Assembly: GCA_963971225.1 (NCBI GenBank)
Contig: OZ020270.1
Location: forward strand, 68,144,932-68,208,931
DNA length: 64,000 nucleotides
Source: Melieria omissa
Lineage: Eukaryota > Arthropoda > Insecta > Diptera > Ulidiidae
Reading direction: 5' to 3'
The notes under the pieces were generated by a model that saw only the letters and a program-made list of their open reading frames with translations, had not been told where the DNA came from and did no database searches. The first letter of the stretch is position 1. Each line of letters opens with the position of its first letter. Of this stretch, positions 43,217 to 53,841 are shown in pieces. Both the position numbers and the translations under genes were made by a program.

Positions 43217-45305
43217 TTGAGTATTTTCCTTGTAGGAACGAGTTCCAATGTTATTTGGCTTACTCGTCAAAATCTCTACGACATCATGAAGAATTCTGGA
43301 ACAACAAAATTTGATGATAAATTAAACTTCTTAAGAGTCGAACTAAAAGAACGCATTGAGCCCTCGAAGGAAAATATGGAAGAATTTACTGCCACTGTAA
43401 ATCATTTCATTTCTGAATTCAAAACACGTTGGATTAGGTCAAATAGACACGAAGAGCGTTTCCTCAAAGCAAATCGCACATGGCTGGATTCTTCCATAGG
43501 TTTTACTCTTATGCAAGGGAAACGCGGCCGCAAAGAGACATAATTTGACGAATGTTATGAAGGCACCAAAGCAAAAAAAACGAAAGTGTTAAGGGACACA
43601 ACACTTTTACCTCTTTTAGCTCATGCTGCTCAAATGAGCTTTAGAGCCTCTGGGCAAGTAGATGCGTCGAAGCTAATAAAAGGGACAACAACTTCACCAT
43701 CTAAAGCTACGAAATACCGTCAGTCAATTGAAAAAATAAAAGCAGCAGCTCAAATGTCCAAAGAAGAGGCTTTATCTGTTTTGGTGGCAGCGAAGTTATC
43801 TCGATATCAATACAACATCATACGACAGTCCGCGCCAGAAAAGTTTCCCTCTTATTCATATGTTCAATTAACAAAAAAATATTGTTATCCTAGTATTGAG
43901 TTTATTAAAATATGCGAGATTTCAGCCCATGTAAGTTTGCAAGGTCTTTTCAATCACACTGTTGAGCGCCTTGTCTCCTTTCAAAAAAATATTATTGATA
44001 CGTTGGACGATGAGGAAATGAGCAAAATATGTTTGTATACGAAGTGGTGTTTTGATGGAAGCTCTGGTCATAGTCCATATAAGCAAGCATATAATGACTC
44101 TGATGCAAGCGATGCATTTGTTTTCATTACTTCTATTGTTCCACTTCGAATGTTTTGTGGAAGCAAAAGTATATGGCAAAAGCCGCGACCCGCTTCTACA
44201 CGATTTTGTAGGCCGTTAAAAATTGAATTTTTCAAGGAATCCGCAGCAGTTTCTAGAAACGAAAAGGAAAGAGTCGATGACGAAATAAGACATCTTTCGA
44301 ATACTTTTGTGCCTCTTGGAGATTAATATTTGCAAGTCAAGCACAATTTGATTTTGGCCATGATTGATGCAAAAGTATGCAACGCACTAACCGAACCACA
44401 TGCACCCAACAATGTTACGTATGTGGCGCTACTGCAAAAGATTTCAATCAAATTGAGAACATGGTAAATAGCGTTGTTAAACTGAAAATTTACAATTCGG
44501 GTTATCCATTCTACACGGGTGGATTAGATTTTTTGAATGCTTGCTCCATCTAGCATATAAACTTCCCATAAAAAAGTGGCAAGCTCGTACGGCAGACGAG
44601 AAACTGTTAGTTTCGGAAAATAAAGCGCGCATCCAAAAAGAGTTCAAAGACAAAATTGGATTGATTGTTTACAAGCCAAAAGCTGGGTTTGGGAATTCGA
44701 ATGATGGCAACACTGCCAGGCGTTTCTTCCAAAATGCAGAAATATCTGCATCAATCACAAACATCGTCATACAATTGATTAAGAGCTTGCACATCATTAT
44801 TATGGTTGTTTCCAGTGGCCATCAGATCGAAATGGAAAAATTCCGCAGCTACACATTAAAAACTGCAAGACATTTTGTACAATGCTATCCATGGTACAAT
44901 ATGCCCACAACACTGCACAAATATTTGATACATGGACCAGAAATTATATCGCATGCTTTGTTGCCAATCGGCCAACTATCGGAAGAAGCTCAGGAAGCCC
45001 GAAATGAGGATTTCAAGAGTTTCAGAGAGAATTTTTCACGGAAAAGCAGCAGGAAAAATACCATCGAAGATATTTTTTAAAAGATGTTTGATCACTTCTG
45101 ACCCCATTATATCAAGTATAAGAAAATTGCCAAAAAAAAAGTGCAGTTTATGCCTAAAGATGCTATGGAGTTGGTAATAATGACGAATGATGATAATGGT
45201 GACGGTGATGATTATGATACTGATGAAGATTATGATGATGATGATAATGATGATTTTAATGATGAAATTGAATTAGCTGCTAGAGACGACGATGAAATGT
45301 TTTAA
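43217..45305 (+). pseudogene. Transib transposase (RAG1-core-like), degraded
   Basis: The frame runs 43217-44326, interrupted by an in-frame TAA at 43541-43543. The part from about 43586 has TTLLPLLAHAAQMSFRASG, the catalytic-aspartate block KWCFDGSSGHSPYKQ and RPASTRFCRPLKIEFFKESA, all conserved in Transib. After a TAA near 44324 coding continues (LILAMIDAKVCNALTE), shifts frame to CYVCGATAKDFNQIENMV, a Cys2 zinc-binding block, and resumes at 44541-45080. There KAGFGNSNDGNTARRFF and HKYLIHGPEIISHALLPIGQ precede LSEEAQEARNEDFKSFRE, which holds the catalytic glutamate region. An Asp-rich tail follows to 45305. The order and motifs match RAG1-core homology. It is inactive as it stands. Confidence 0.9.
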
Positions 45306-45480
45306 TTAAACTGTTCAACTCAACTTTCATTTTTCAATTTTTTTTTTTAACTATGTTAATTTTTTATCATTTATAAAAAAATTTCCACAAAAGCATATCA
45401 GAAAAAAACACTTGTTTTTTACTTTATAATGTTCAATTAACTAAACCTAGTAGTTATTTCATATCTAAATAGCCTTTGGG

Positions 45481-45519
45481 GAAGTAATCGGCACTTTCGG
45501 CATCAATTACCCCACTGTG
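45481..45519 (-). promoter_or_regulatory. Transib right end with RSS-like heptamer-23-nonamer
   Basis: On the minus strand: heptamer CACAGTG (45519-45513), 23-bp spacer (45512-45490), GATTACTTC (45489-45481). Compared with the left end the spacer carries 11 extra bases, while the flanking AAGTGCC and eight of nine nonamer bases are shared. Confidence 0.75.
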
Positions 45520-45524
45520 CGTCG

Positions 45525-47513
45525 GCCGTTAAAGAGTGGCGATGCGATCTAAATCGTATCAAAATTGAGAAGAGATCTTGCTATAGTTGAGGCCCAACCA
45601 TTAAGGCATCATTCAGTGAGTACCCAGTTGACGTTTTGGCTGAAGCGTTAAAGACAACTCTAAGCTTAGTTGTAGCGGTTGATTACTTAAATACCGAATG
45701 ATGTGGCATGTAATAACAATTTGATGGCGAATCACTTGCAACCGCCATGTGTTTCATTTGTATAAGTTCTTGCATAAAATTACAATAACGGACGCGGAGA
45801 TCTTCGTCAACAAGAAACTGTCTCTCCATTCGTAATAAGCTGCGAACGGCGAGATTGCGCGACTCGCCTAGCGTTGTATTTTTCTTGAGTGGAAGCTCAA
45901 CGATGAAGCGGCCATCAGGGGCGCGTTGAAATGAGGTCTCAAAATGATCCTCACAAAACTGTTCTTTAGCGATAAGATATGTTGTACTAAGTGCTTTTAT
46001 CAATTGAATGTCGCAGTGTAAATTTATATATGTGTACGCGACGGCAGCCTTGTCACAACTTACGTGGCCAAACAGCAGCCAGCCAAACACGGTGTTTTGT
46101 GCCATTGGTGTGCCAGGATCACCTTTACGGATTTCGGGAGTGATAAATTGATCCATGTAATCCATTCCAATTAACATATCTATATGACCAGGCTTCATAA
46201 AATGCGGATCAGCAAGCGGAAGTTTTTTCAAATGAGCCCACGCCGAAACTGGTATGATGGTTGTTGGCAAGTCGGTCGTAATTTTCGAGAGAATGAGTGC
46301 ATTCATTTTGTACTGCCGAGTCGAAAAACGTGATGACAACGAAAGTGACACCTCCCCATTGGAATGTCCACCATTGACGGACACAATTCCAGTAATTAAC
46401 ACAGATGATGATTTCCGCGGCAGGCGTAAGCGTTGAACGCACGAATCGGTGACGAATGAAGCGTGTGAACCTGTATCAAACAACAATCGAGCAGTTTGCC
46501 AGCAGCCGGCACAGTCCTGAACTTGTACTACGGCGGTAGCTAGAAGAATAACCTTTTTTGCGTCATGACATGAAATAGCATCAGCGGTAGACACAGTGGT
46601 GTCAAACAACGAATTAGTGGCAAAGGCGTCTGAATTGGGCGGTGCAGCGGCGACGATGAAAGAGGCAGTGCGGTCTTTATCAGAAGGAACGGTTTCGGCA
46701 GGGTACAGAGAATCTCCAACAGTCACGTGAGCGAAAGCGGTCGTGGCTTCACCAGCCGTGGGTTTAGCAGTAACGGTATTACCGGGAGAGTGAACAAGTG
46801 TATGGTGACGTTGCTGGCAAATTCGGCACGTGGAATAGGTGCGGCACTTCGGCCTGTAATGCCCTTTACTCAAACAATTAAAGCATGCATTGATCTCTTT
46901 AAACCACTGAATACTGGCGTTGACATTGGAACATGAACATTTTGTGATCGCCGTTGCAGTATGTGCAACACAGTGCGGTACTTTTGTGTTCTTCTACTAC
47001 ATGAAGCGCATTCGTAGACTGTTTTGCTGCACTTCTAGCGGAATATTTGTTTGAGAGCACGTTTGTTGTAGGGTTGAATGCCGAAAGCATAGCGAGAGAG
47101 TGACATCGTATCTCCAAAAAAATTGTCAACAATCAACAATTGTCAAGCCAATAGTTGGCGTCGCAAATTTTAAAACTGCTTATGATTTGCAAAGCTTCTC
47201 CCTTCAAACAACTTCGAAGATAATGAAGTTTTTGACCATTTGTGAAATTACCATTTGAGTCAACAAGCGATTGAAATGCATCGTGGAATGATATCCACTC
47301 GGTGGAGTCACCCAAAAAGGTTGGCAATTCCATTTTTGGCAATCGAATTGATGCACACACTTGTCTAGCGTTTTCACCATCTGCTACGGGTACAGCTAAC
47401 ACTTTTTTTGATCGATTGAAATTTGCTAATGCCGTAGAATACCAATCGACCTGTACGCGGGATTCTTCTTCCATTTCGAAATTTTCGACATCTTGTGCTA
47501 GGTTGAATCTCAA
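45525..47513 (-). pseudogene. Second BEL element: gag, protease and start of RT
   Basis: From 47513: gag core (RLPKMELPTFLGDSTEWISF, QKLHYLRSCLKGEALQII), a disrupted stretch at 46900-47130 and Cys-rich knuckles (CRICQQRHHTLVH). A protease follows with LLFDTGSHASFVT (DTG), then a linker and the RT start (FRSHRHSLTAD). The main open part is 45683-46873. Coding joins 37464-38011 across Transib. The element is truncated on the right where arm-T sequence begins at 47514. No LTRs remain. Confidence 0.85.
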
Positions 47514-47960
47514 AAGTGTTTTCGGCTGTTATGATGCGAGCGGGGAGAGCGAAGCGTAGGCATTTGAGAATGTTAAGTTCATAACATTTTCTGTTAGATT
47601 TTCGTAGGACAACAGCAAAAAGCAATGTTATTCAATGCAATAATTCAAAGCAATGTCGCGCAACGGCTTCACTCGTGTACATTGAAATGGTGGTTGTTGC
47701 AGCGTAGTGTTCGCTCAATCAGTTTTTGCATGTATGTTTCTTGATCTTGTTTGCCGAAGCGCAAGCAAAGAGCAAACAACGAACCAAAGCATCGTCATCA
47801 TCGTTTCAGCGAACGTGGTTGATACCAATTTTGAACCTTTTGCAGCGGGTTTTTTTTTACGTGGTTGAATCCAATTTGAAATTTCTACAAATATTTTTAC
47901 GTGGCGCATTCCAAGTAAAATTATTTGTTTATATTTTGACGTGGTTGATACCAATTTTGA
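47514..47960 (+). repeat. Partial, diverged copy of arm T
   Basis: It matches T positions about 12863-13410, lacking about 170 bp in the middle. Landmarks are gttataatgatgcgagcg-like and tctgttagattttcgtagg. More substitutions separate it from either full arm than separate the arms from each other. The CR1-like LINE begins where it stops. Confidence 0.8.
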
Positions 47961-48032
47961 ATTTTTTTAAGAAGTATTTTAACGCCATTGTCCAACATTG
48001 TAATTCAGCGAGTCAGCGTTTGACTGCGTATC

Positions 48033-49124
48033 GTGACGGTCATGTCTCTTCGGTCTCGTTGTGCTTTGTGCTCCAAATCGGTTGCCAAAGACTGCCTATC
48101 GTGTGCTCTTTGCAAGTCAGTCTTCCACAAATCGTGTTGCAGTAGTTTGGACCCGCGTGTACTTGACGTGATCCAAAATAATGCTAATATTGCATTTAAT
48201 TGTGATACCTGCATAAATTCAAATTGGCATGCCGTTGTTGCTGCTTTGATTGCCGAAGTTAAGGAGCTCAAACTTCTCATTTCTTCTTTGCTGCCTAATC
48301 AGTGTACCAACAACGTTCCCACTGATGTTGCTGCGAACTCAGCTGAAGTTACTAACGGTATTTCTCTCGCCCAATCTGATGTTGCTGCTGCCAGCCTGGC
48401 TGATGCTGGCTCTCACTCGCTATCTTCTCCATGCAATCCCACTGCTGTGGACGCTGCTGCTTACTCCGTTGTTGCTGCTTCGTACGCTCCGAATTCAAAC
48501 ATGCTGCGCGCTCCCAGTCCTACTGTTCGGAATGTTGCTAATCCCGGTGCTTCTGCTGCCTCTCCGAATGTTGCACTGCGCCCGTGCGCTGCTTTGACAT
48601 CTGCTCGACCGGCGCCGCCAGATATGGCGTCGCTCTCTCATCACTTGACCTCGTCTATGTCTCAAGGCCATTGCACGCAACATTCGGGTGAGCCTACTAC
48701 TCTTGAGCATAGCGCTCCCACGCGGGACTCACTGTCTCCTCGGAACTCCGACTGGGTTACAGTTGCGAAGAACAGGAACAATAGAAAGCAATTACGTGTT
48801 GTTGGATCAAATGCTAGCATGGAGCTTGATGTGGCTGTTCGCTTTCGATGGTTACATTTGTCATCGTTCCAACCATCTGTCACGCCTGATAACATCGTTG
48901 ATTATGTTGCGAAACATGCTGCTATCGACAAGAAGTTATTAACTTGCTACATACTAGTGAAAAACGATACCCCAATTGAGTCTCTTAAGCGCGTTAATTT
49001 CAAACTTGGGGTGTCGGACCAATCGTTTGCAAAGCTATTGGCGGCTGAGTTATGGCCCGCCAGTGTCACGGTTCGTCCTTTCCGGTTTTTTCAAAAACAA
49101 ATAGCTCACCCAAATCCAGCCTAG
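48033..49124 (+). CDS. LINE ORF1, Cys-rich gag-like protein (363 codons)
   Basis: The N-terminus holds a PHD/zinc-ribbon-like cluster: CALCSKS, CLSCALCKSVFHKSC and FNCDTC (residues about 10-57). A helix with ELKLLISSLLP follows, then a long Ala/Ser/Pro-rich linker and a C-terminal folded part (VRFRWLHLSSFQPSVTPDNI onward) like the esterase-less ORF1 region of CR1/Jockey elements. ORF1 proteins bind element RNA. The start at 48033 begins MTVMSLRSRC; the Met three codons later is equally plausible. The last 73 bp overlap ORF2 in another frame. Confidence 0.8.
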   Translation: MTVMSLRSRCALCSKSVAKDCLSCALCKSVFHKSCCSSLDPRVLDVIQNNANIAFNCDTCINSNWHAVVAALIAEVKELKLLISSLLPNQCTNNVPTDVAANSAEVTNGISLAQSDVAAASLADAGSHSLSSPCNPTAVDAAAYSVVAASYAPNSNMLRAPSPTVRNVANPGASAASPNVALRPCAALTSARPAPPDMASLSHHLTSSMSQGHCTQHSGEPTTLEHSAPTRDSLSPRNSDWVTVAKNRNNRKQLRVVGSNASMELDVAVRFRWLHLSSFQPSVTPDNIVDYVAKHAAIDKKLLTCYILVKNDTPIESLKRVNFKLGVSDQSFAKLLAAELWPASVTVRPFRFFQKQIAHPNPA

Positions 49125-51988
49125 CTGTTGCTGAAAATTCCAATGCTCAATCTATCCGTGTCTACTTTCACAATGTATCAGGAATGAGAACTAAGGCGGA
49201 GTCTATACGTCGGCTAAGTTCCCACTCGGAATATGATATATTTGTCATTGTTGAGACCTGGCTGAATTCCAATTTCTTTGATTCTGAATACTTTGATTCA
49301 AATCTATACGACGTCTATCGCAAGGATCGTGATGCTATTAAGACCCTATGTACCAGAGGTGGAGGAGTCCTAATTGCTGCCAGTCGTAAGCTTCGATCAT
49401 CGCTCATCCCACTCCTAAATGATGACTCTCTCCTGGACCAGCTATGTGTGCGTGTGCAGGGTTCGTCGTCCGCACTTCTAGTATGCGCGTCTTATATTCC
49501 ACCGAACAGCAACGATTCTCTTTATCAATCCCATGTTGACAATATTTGTTCACTGTACAATAAGTTTGGTAGTGATCAACTTTGCGTCCTTGGTGACTTC
49601 AATTTAAACAATATTTCTTGGTCACATTTGAGCAACTCCTGCACTCTAACGCCCGCAAATGTCAGCAGTGCCACTGAGCTGTATCTTATTGATAATTTCC
49701 TGAATATCGACTTATCTCAAATCAACGGCATAACAAATAAATTAAATCGTATCCTAGACTTAGTTTTTGTATCAAGCAATATTAATTGTAAGCTTGCAGA
49801 ATGTTTTAATCCTATTTCTCCAGCTTGTATGCATCATGCTCCGCTAAATATCGACATAGAGTTTTATGAATTTTTGAATATTAAGCCTACAAATCTTAAT
49901 GTTAGCTTTAATTACAACCGCTGTGATTTCCGCGCTTTTAACGATTGCTTACTTAGCCTGAACTGGGTTGACTTGTTCTCTAACTCAGATGCGGCTACCT
50001 GCTTTGATATTTTCAAAACGAAGGTGTTTGAAATTTGCCTTCAGACTATTCCCACTCATCGTAAACAAGTCTATAAACGGCCGTGGTACACTAAAGATTT
50101 GAAACATCTAAAAAATTTAAAAAATAAGTTTTATAAGAAATACAAGTCAACCAAAAGTTCCCATTACTTTAATACCTATCAATACTACTTGGAAAAGTTT
50201 AATTATCTTGATAAGTCACTTTATAAAAGCTATATTAATAAGTATGAATCCAACATTAAAAATAATCCAAAAGCCTTTTGGAGTTTCATCAAATCTAAGA
50301 AATCGACATCCAGTATTCCTAATTCCCTTTTCCTAAACAATAAAATCGCCGGCTCTGCTGAAGAAGCTGCAAATCTCTTTGCTGAGTTCTTCAGCTCTAA
50401 TTTCGTTTCTGACGCTGATGTTATTCTGGACAGTCCACTATCTTTTAATTCCTCCCTTTCTCTGGGGTCTTTAACATTGTCTTACGACGATGTTGAAAAT
50501 GGCATCTTGAGTTTGAAATCTTCCTCCCAAACTGACGCGGACGGTTTTTCGGCTATTCTCTTTAAACAAAGCTCCTCCCTCATTGAGCCATTATTACATA
50601 TTTTTAACAAGTCGCTAGCTTCAGGAGTTTTCATTGAAGCTTGGAAGAAAGCTACCATTACTCCAATTTTTAAAAGTGGTAATAAAAATGACGTCTCGAA
50701 TTACAGACCTATATCCAAGCTCACTACAGTCTCAAAACTCTTTGAGGGAATTGTCAAGGAAAAACTTGTCCCTGCAGTACGCAATCTGATTTGCCCTAAT
50801 CAGCATGGGTTCGTAAGTGGCAGATCTACAGTTTCTAATTTAGCAGTATTTACTGAGGATTGTCTTGCGGCTTTTAAGGACGGCCATGAAGTGGATGCCA
50901 TCTATACGGATTTTGCAAAGGCCTTTGATAGAGTTTCGCACAGTATCCTTGTTTCTAAGCTTGAACGCCTTGGTATCCACTCGTCTTTTCTTAAGTGGGT
51001 CGGGTCCTACTTATCGAATAGGTGTTGTACCGTTGTAATTGACAACACTCCTTCCATGCCTTTTGTGGCCTCCTCTGGAGTCCCCCAAGGCAGTATCTTG
51101 GGACCACTGCTCTTCGTCCTGTTCATTAATGACATCGGCTCTTGCTTCCTCTCAGCTAAGTTTCTTCTGTACGCTGATGATCTGAAGATATATATTATCA
51201 GAAGGTCGCCTTCTGATTCTGTTGCACTGCAATCGGACCTTGATAATCTTCACGGGTGGTGTGAACAGAATCGTCTGTTTCTTAATATCAAAAAATGCTT
51301 TCATGTGTTATTCTCCAGGAAGGATAACCCTACGTATAGGTATTTTACTATTTCTGGCTCCACTCTTGGGATGATGAAAGAGCTTAAGGACCTTGGTCTA
51401 TTCTTCGATTCGAAGTTGTCCTTTTCTTCCCACATCAACTTTGTCGTCTCCAAAGCATATTCCATGTTAGCGTTTATTCGTCGTCACTGTTCTTCTTTCT
51501 CCGACCCATATACTCTTAAATCACTTTACTCCTCCTATGTTAGGTCTAACCTTGAATATGCCTCGTTTATTTGGCGTCCTTATCATGCTTCCCACATTAA
51601 CCGTATTGAACGCATACAAAAAGTTTTCTTACGCTTCGCCCTTCGTTCCCTCAACTTTTATGATCCTATCCCATCTTATGATTCCCGCTGTTTGCTTCTT
51701 AACCTTAAATCACTGGAAGGCCGGCGTTCCTATCTGTCTTGTTCATTCATATTCAATGTCATAAACGGCGCTGTCGACTGTCCCGAGTTGTTGCAAAGAA
51801 TCCCATTCTCTGTACCATCTCGCACACTCAGGCATATTGATTATTTCAATGTTGGGTTCTGCAGATTTGATTATATCAAAAATGCTCCAATTACTAGAGC
51901 TCTTTGCAACTTAAATTCTGTTCCTGAACTTGATCTCGCGCTTCCTAAAAGCTTAGTTTTAAGAAACTTAGCTGCATTCTTTAAATGA
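49052..51988 (+). CDS. LINE ORF2, endonuclease and reverse transcriptase (978 codons)
   Basis: Endonuclease in about residues 30-270: IRVYFHNVSGMRTK, VIVETWLN, the catalytic LGDFNL and the closing HHAPL. RT in about residues 500-770: SNYRPISKLTTVSKLFE, HGFVSGRSTVSNL, YTDFAKAFDRVSH (first Asp), GVPQGSILGPLLFVLFIN and LLYADDLKIY (catalytic YADD). A C-terminal region with YVRSNLEYASFIW and IERIQKVFLRFAL follows. No stop or frameshift is seen, so this is the most complete coding capacity in the window. It would nick DNA and copy its RNA at the nick. The start codon is uncertain because conserved sequence begins about 30 codons in. Confidence 0.92.
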   Translation: MARQCHGSSFPVFSKTNSSPKSSLAVAENSNAQSIRVYFHNVSGMRTKAESIRRLSSHSEYDIFVIVETWLNSNFFDSEYFDSNLYDVYRKDRDAIKTLCTRGGGVLIAASRKLRSSLIPLLNDDSLLDQLCVRVQGSSSALLVCASYIPPNSNDSLYQSHVDNICSLYNKFGSDQLCVLGDFNLNNISWSHLSNSCTLTPANVSSATELYLIDNFLNIDLSQINGITNKLNRILDLVFVSSNINCKLAECFNPISPACMHHAPLNIDIEFYEFLNIKPTNLNVSFNYNRCDFRAFNDCLLSLNWVDLFSNSDAATCFDIFKTKVFEICLQTIPTHRKQVYKRPWYTKDLKHLKNLKNKFYKKYKSTKSSHYFNTYQYYLEKFNYLDKSLYKSYINKYESNIKNNPKAFWSFIKSKKSTSSIPNSLFLNNKIAGSAEEAANLFAEFFSSNFVSDADVILDSPLSFNSSLSLGSLTLSYDDVENGILSLKSSSQTDADGFSAILFKQSSSLIEPLLHIFNKSLASGVFIEAWKKATITPIFKSGNKNDVSNYRPISKLTTVSKLFEGIVKEKLVPAVRNLICPNQHGFVSGRSTVSNLAVFTEDCLAAFKDGHEVDAIYTDFAKAFDRVSHSILVSKLERLGIHSSFLKWVGSYLSNRCCTVVIDNTPSMPFVASSGVPQGSILGPLLFVLFINDIGSCFLSAKFLLYADDLKIYIIRRSPSDSVALQSDLDNLHGWCEQNRLFLNIKKCFHVLFSRKDNPTYRYFTISGSTLGMMKELKDLGLFFDSKLSFSSHINFVVSKAYSMLAFIRRHCSSFSDPYTLKSLYSSYVRSNLEYASFIWRPYHASHINRIERIQKVFLRFALRSLNFYDPIPSYDSRCLLLNLKSLEGRRSYLSCSFIFNVINGAVDCPELLQRIPFSVPSRTLRHIDYFNVGFCRFDYIKNAPITRALCNLNSVPELDLALPKSLVLRNLAAFFK

Positions 51989-52093
51989 ATTGTTTGAATA
52001 TATATTGTTATTAGTCTGTAAGAATTGTTTATTCATTGACTAAATAAATAAATAAATAAATAAATTCTATTTTGTGTTTCGGCTTGTTACAAT

Positions 52094-53011
52094 ATGGCTA
52101 CAAATATAAAGACAAATAGAAATTCCTCAACGTCTGGAATTCAATGTTGTGTTCGCAGTTGCAAAAAATCGAGACGACAATGCGAGAATCTTAGATTATT
52201 TAGATTCCCCGCTGCTGATTTCGTGTTTGGCCAAATTTGGCGCGAAAATGCAATATATCTTATGACAGCTATAACCGAAAACTGTATATTTGTGAAAATC
52301 ATTTCTCCAGTACTTATGTAGGAAAAAGGTTTCTAAAAAAGGATGCGATTCCAACCTTAAACTTAGACGAAGATCATGAGATTTCGGATGAAGAATTTTT
52401 AGAACCAGATTCTTCATTGAAACGACCACGATATGATGACATAGTATGCAGTAATTGCGAAAAAAAAGTCAAAATAACCCATTATTACAAAAAGAAATAC
52501 AGCGACCTATTAAAAAAAATCAAAAAAATTAACGAAAAATTGCGAAAAGAAAAGCGCTTTATTTTAAAATCCAAGAATTGTCGTTCAAAGACTTTAAAAA
52601 ATTCAATTGATTCTTTAAAACATATCAACTTGGAATCCAAAACATTTTGTAAACTTTTACTTAGCACCCGGCCAAAAGAATATTCTGACGAAGTGAAATA
52701 TTTAGCGCAAAATATTTTTTATATTTCACAATCAATATATTCTTTCCTAAGAGATAAGTTAAATTTCAATTTGCCACATATTAGCACCTTAAATCGGTGG
52801 GCTCCAATAAAGTTACTTCAGCCCGGTATCAACAATGTGGCTTTTGAATTCATTAAAAAGATGTGCTTAGAGTTGAAGGAAAAAATTAAAATAATATGGT
52901 TCTTTTAATGGACGAAATGGCAATACGTAGAGAATTACGATACAATCAAAAACTAGATTTAATTGACGGATTTGAATGCACAGGCTTCGAAAGAACAAAA
53001 AAATTGGTAAG
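52094..53011 (+). pseudogene. P-superfamily transposase, N-terminal part with THAP domain
   Basis: The first frame (52094-52240) starts a THAP zinc finger: CCVRSCKKSRR and LRLFRFPAAD. A one-base shift after W moves the rest to ARKCNISYDSYNRKLYICENHF (THAP C2CH complete). A coiled, Lys-rich stretch follows (KIKKINEKLRKEKRF), then P-type blocks RWAPIKLLQPGINNVAF and, after another shift at about 52905, LLMDEMAIRRELRYNQKLDL. The Asp there is the first catalytic residue of the RNase H fold. The Gypsy insertion follows at 53016 (TSD CAAG 53012-53015). The THAP domain binds transposon-end DNA in this family. Confidence 0.85.
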
Positions 53012-53015
53012 CAAG

Positions 53016-53218
53016 TGTCCGGCGCGCCCATAAAAATACAACCCTGCGACACACTGCCTTTCAACAACCCTGAGCAGCTAGCTTGATGGTGTCATAGCGG
53101 CCAGTTCCGGAAAACGCGCGCCAGTGAAATGAGTTTTGCATGAATGTTTGGTCGTGTCAAATGTAAAAAATAAAGAAATATTTCAATAAATACAAAACGA
53201 AAAAACGAGCGAGTGTCA
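53016..53218 (+). repeat. Gypsy 5' LTR
   Basis: TG..CA ended, with an AATAAA-like tract near 53168-53195. It is followed within the leader by non-coding sequence up to about 53840. Confidence 0.92.
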
Positions 53219-53841
53219 ACTTTCAGAAGTGGGATTGGTGATTAAAGCCCATACGTGCGGGAAAAATGATTACATGACCGGAAAATTTCTTTTGCAACAC
53301 GACGAACACACGGAATTGTTAACGAAAAGTGCGTGTAAAAGAATTACGACCAAGTTTTCAGTATATACGCTTTTGCTGAAAACTTATGCGAAACGTTACA
53401 ACGGGGGCATACGTATATAGTGCTCAAAATCATTTGGTAGTGCGAAAAACGGAGTTCCCAAAAGCGAGCTGCGCACGTGCACGTTTAGGCAGTTGCGCTT
53501 GCACTTGAGACTCCCGCGAACATTCGAGACTCCAACGGACAAAGCACCGTTAGCGACGCCATCCTTCCGTTAAAATTTCAACGCATACTTGACAACGTGA
53601 GAATATAGTGTGACTATTTCCACACATACGAACGACGGAGATAGACGATCTCCAGCAGCCGTTGTAAGGTGAATGAAGTGTTATTTCAAAATAATCCAAT
53701 TGGAAATAAGAAAAGCAATTGGGAAACGTGAATAAGAAAAACCAAACACGAATAACGTGGAAGTGAACGAAAAGTGGTGTGATGCTAAAGAATTTGAAAA
53801 TCGGCGAATTACGAAGACGGTGTGAAGAAGCGGGTATACTA

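Larger units (their letters stand above)
38017..45519. mobile_element. Transib transposon, 7503 bp with nested TEs
   Basis: The termini are CACAGTGGGGTAA at both ends. The 5-bp duplication CGTCG at 38012-38016 and 45520-45524 fits the GC-rich 5-bp targets of Transib. Removing the insert and one CGTCG restores an uninterrupted BEL RT reading frame. A degraded RAG1-core-like transposase lies at 43217-45305 (plus). The large size comes from nested elements: Tc1/mariner 38704-40002, a mariner-type fragment 40105-40530, piggyBac 40553-42608 and a SINE 42653-42852. Confidence 0.95.
47965..52064 (+). mobile_element. CR1/Jockey-like LINE with both ORFs open
   Basis: Two long overlapping ORFs (48033-49124 and 49052-51988) are followed by a short 3' UTR and a (TAAA)n tail at 52041-52064. 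The 5' boundary is inferred from where arm-T similarity ends. It is inserted between T-type sequence and the P-type transposase gene. I could not identify a TSD. Confidence 0.8.

Noticed and set aside
48250..48597. Leucine-rich 115-codon frame
   Set aside because: Shadow of the LINE ORF1 linker in another frame.
52990..53020. Splice donor (ggtaagcaag) at the Gypsy insertion point in the P-type gene
   Set aside because: The sequence fits a donor, but coding similarity resumes immediately after the insertion in a shifted frame. A small indel is simpler than an intron; it remains a possibility only.
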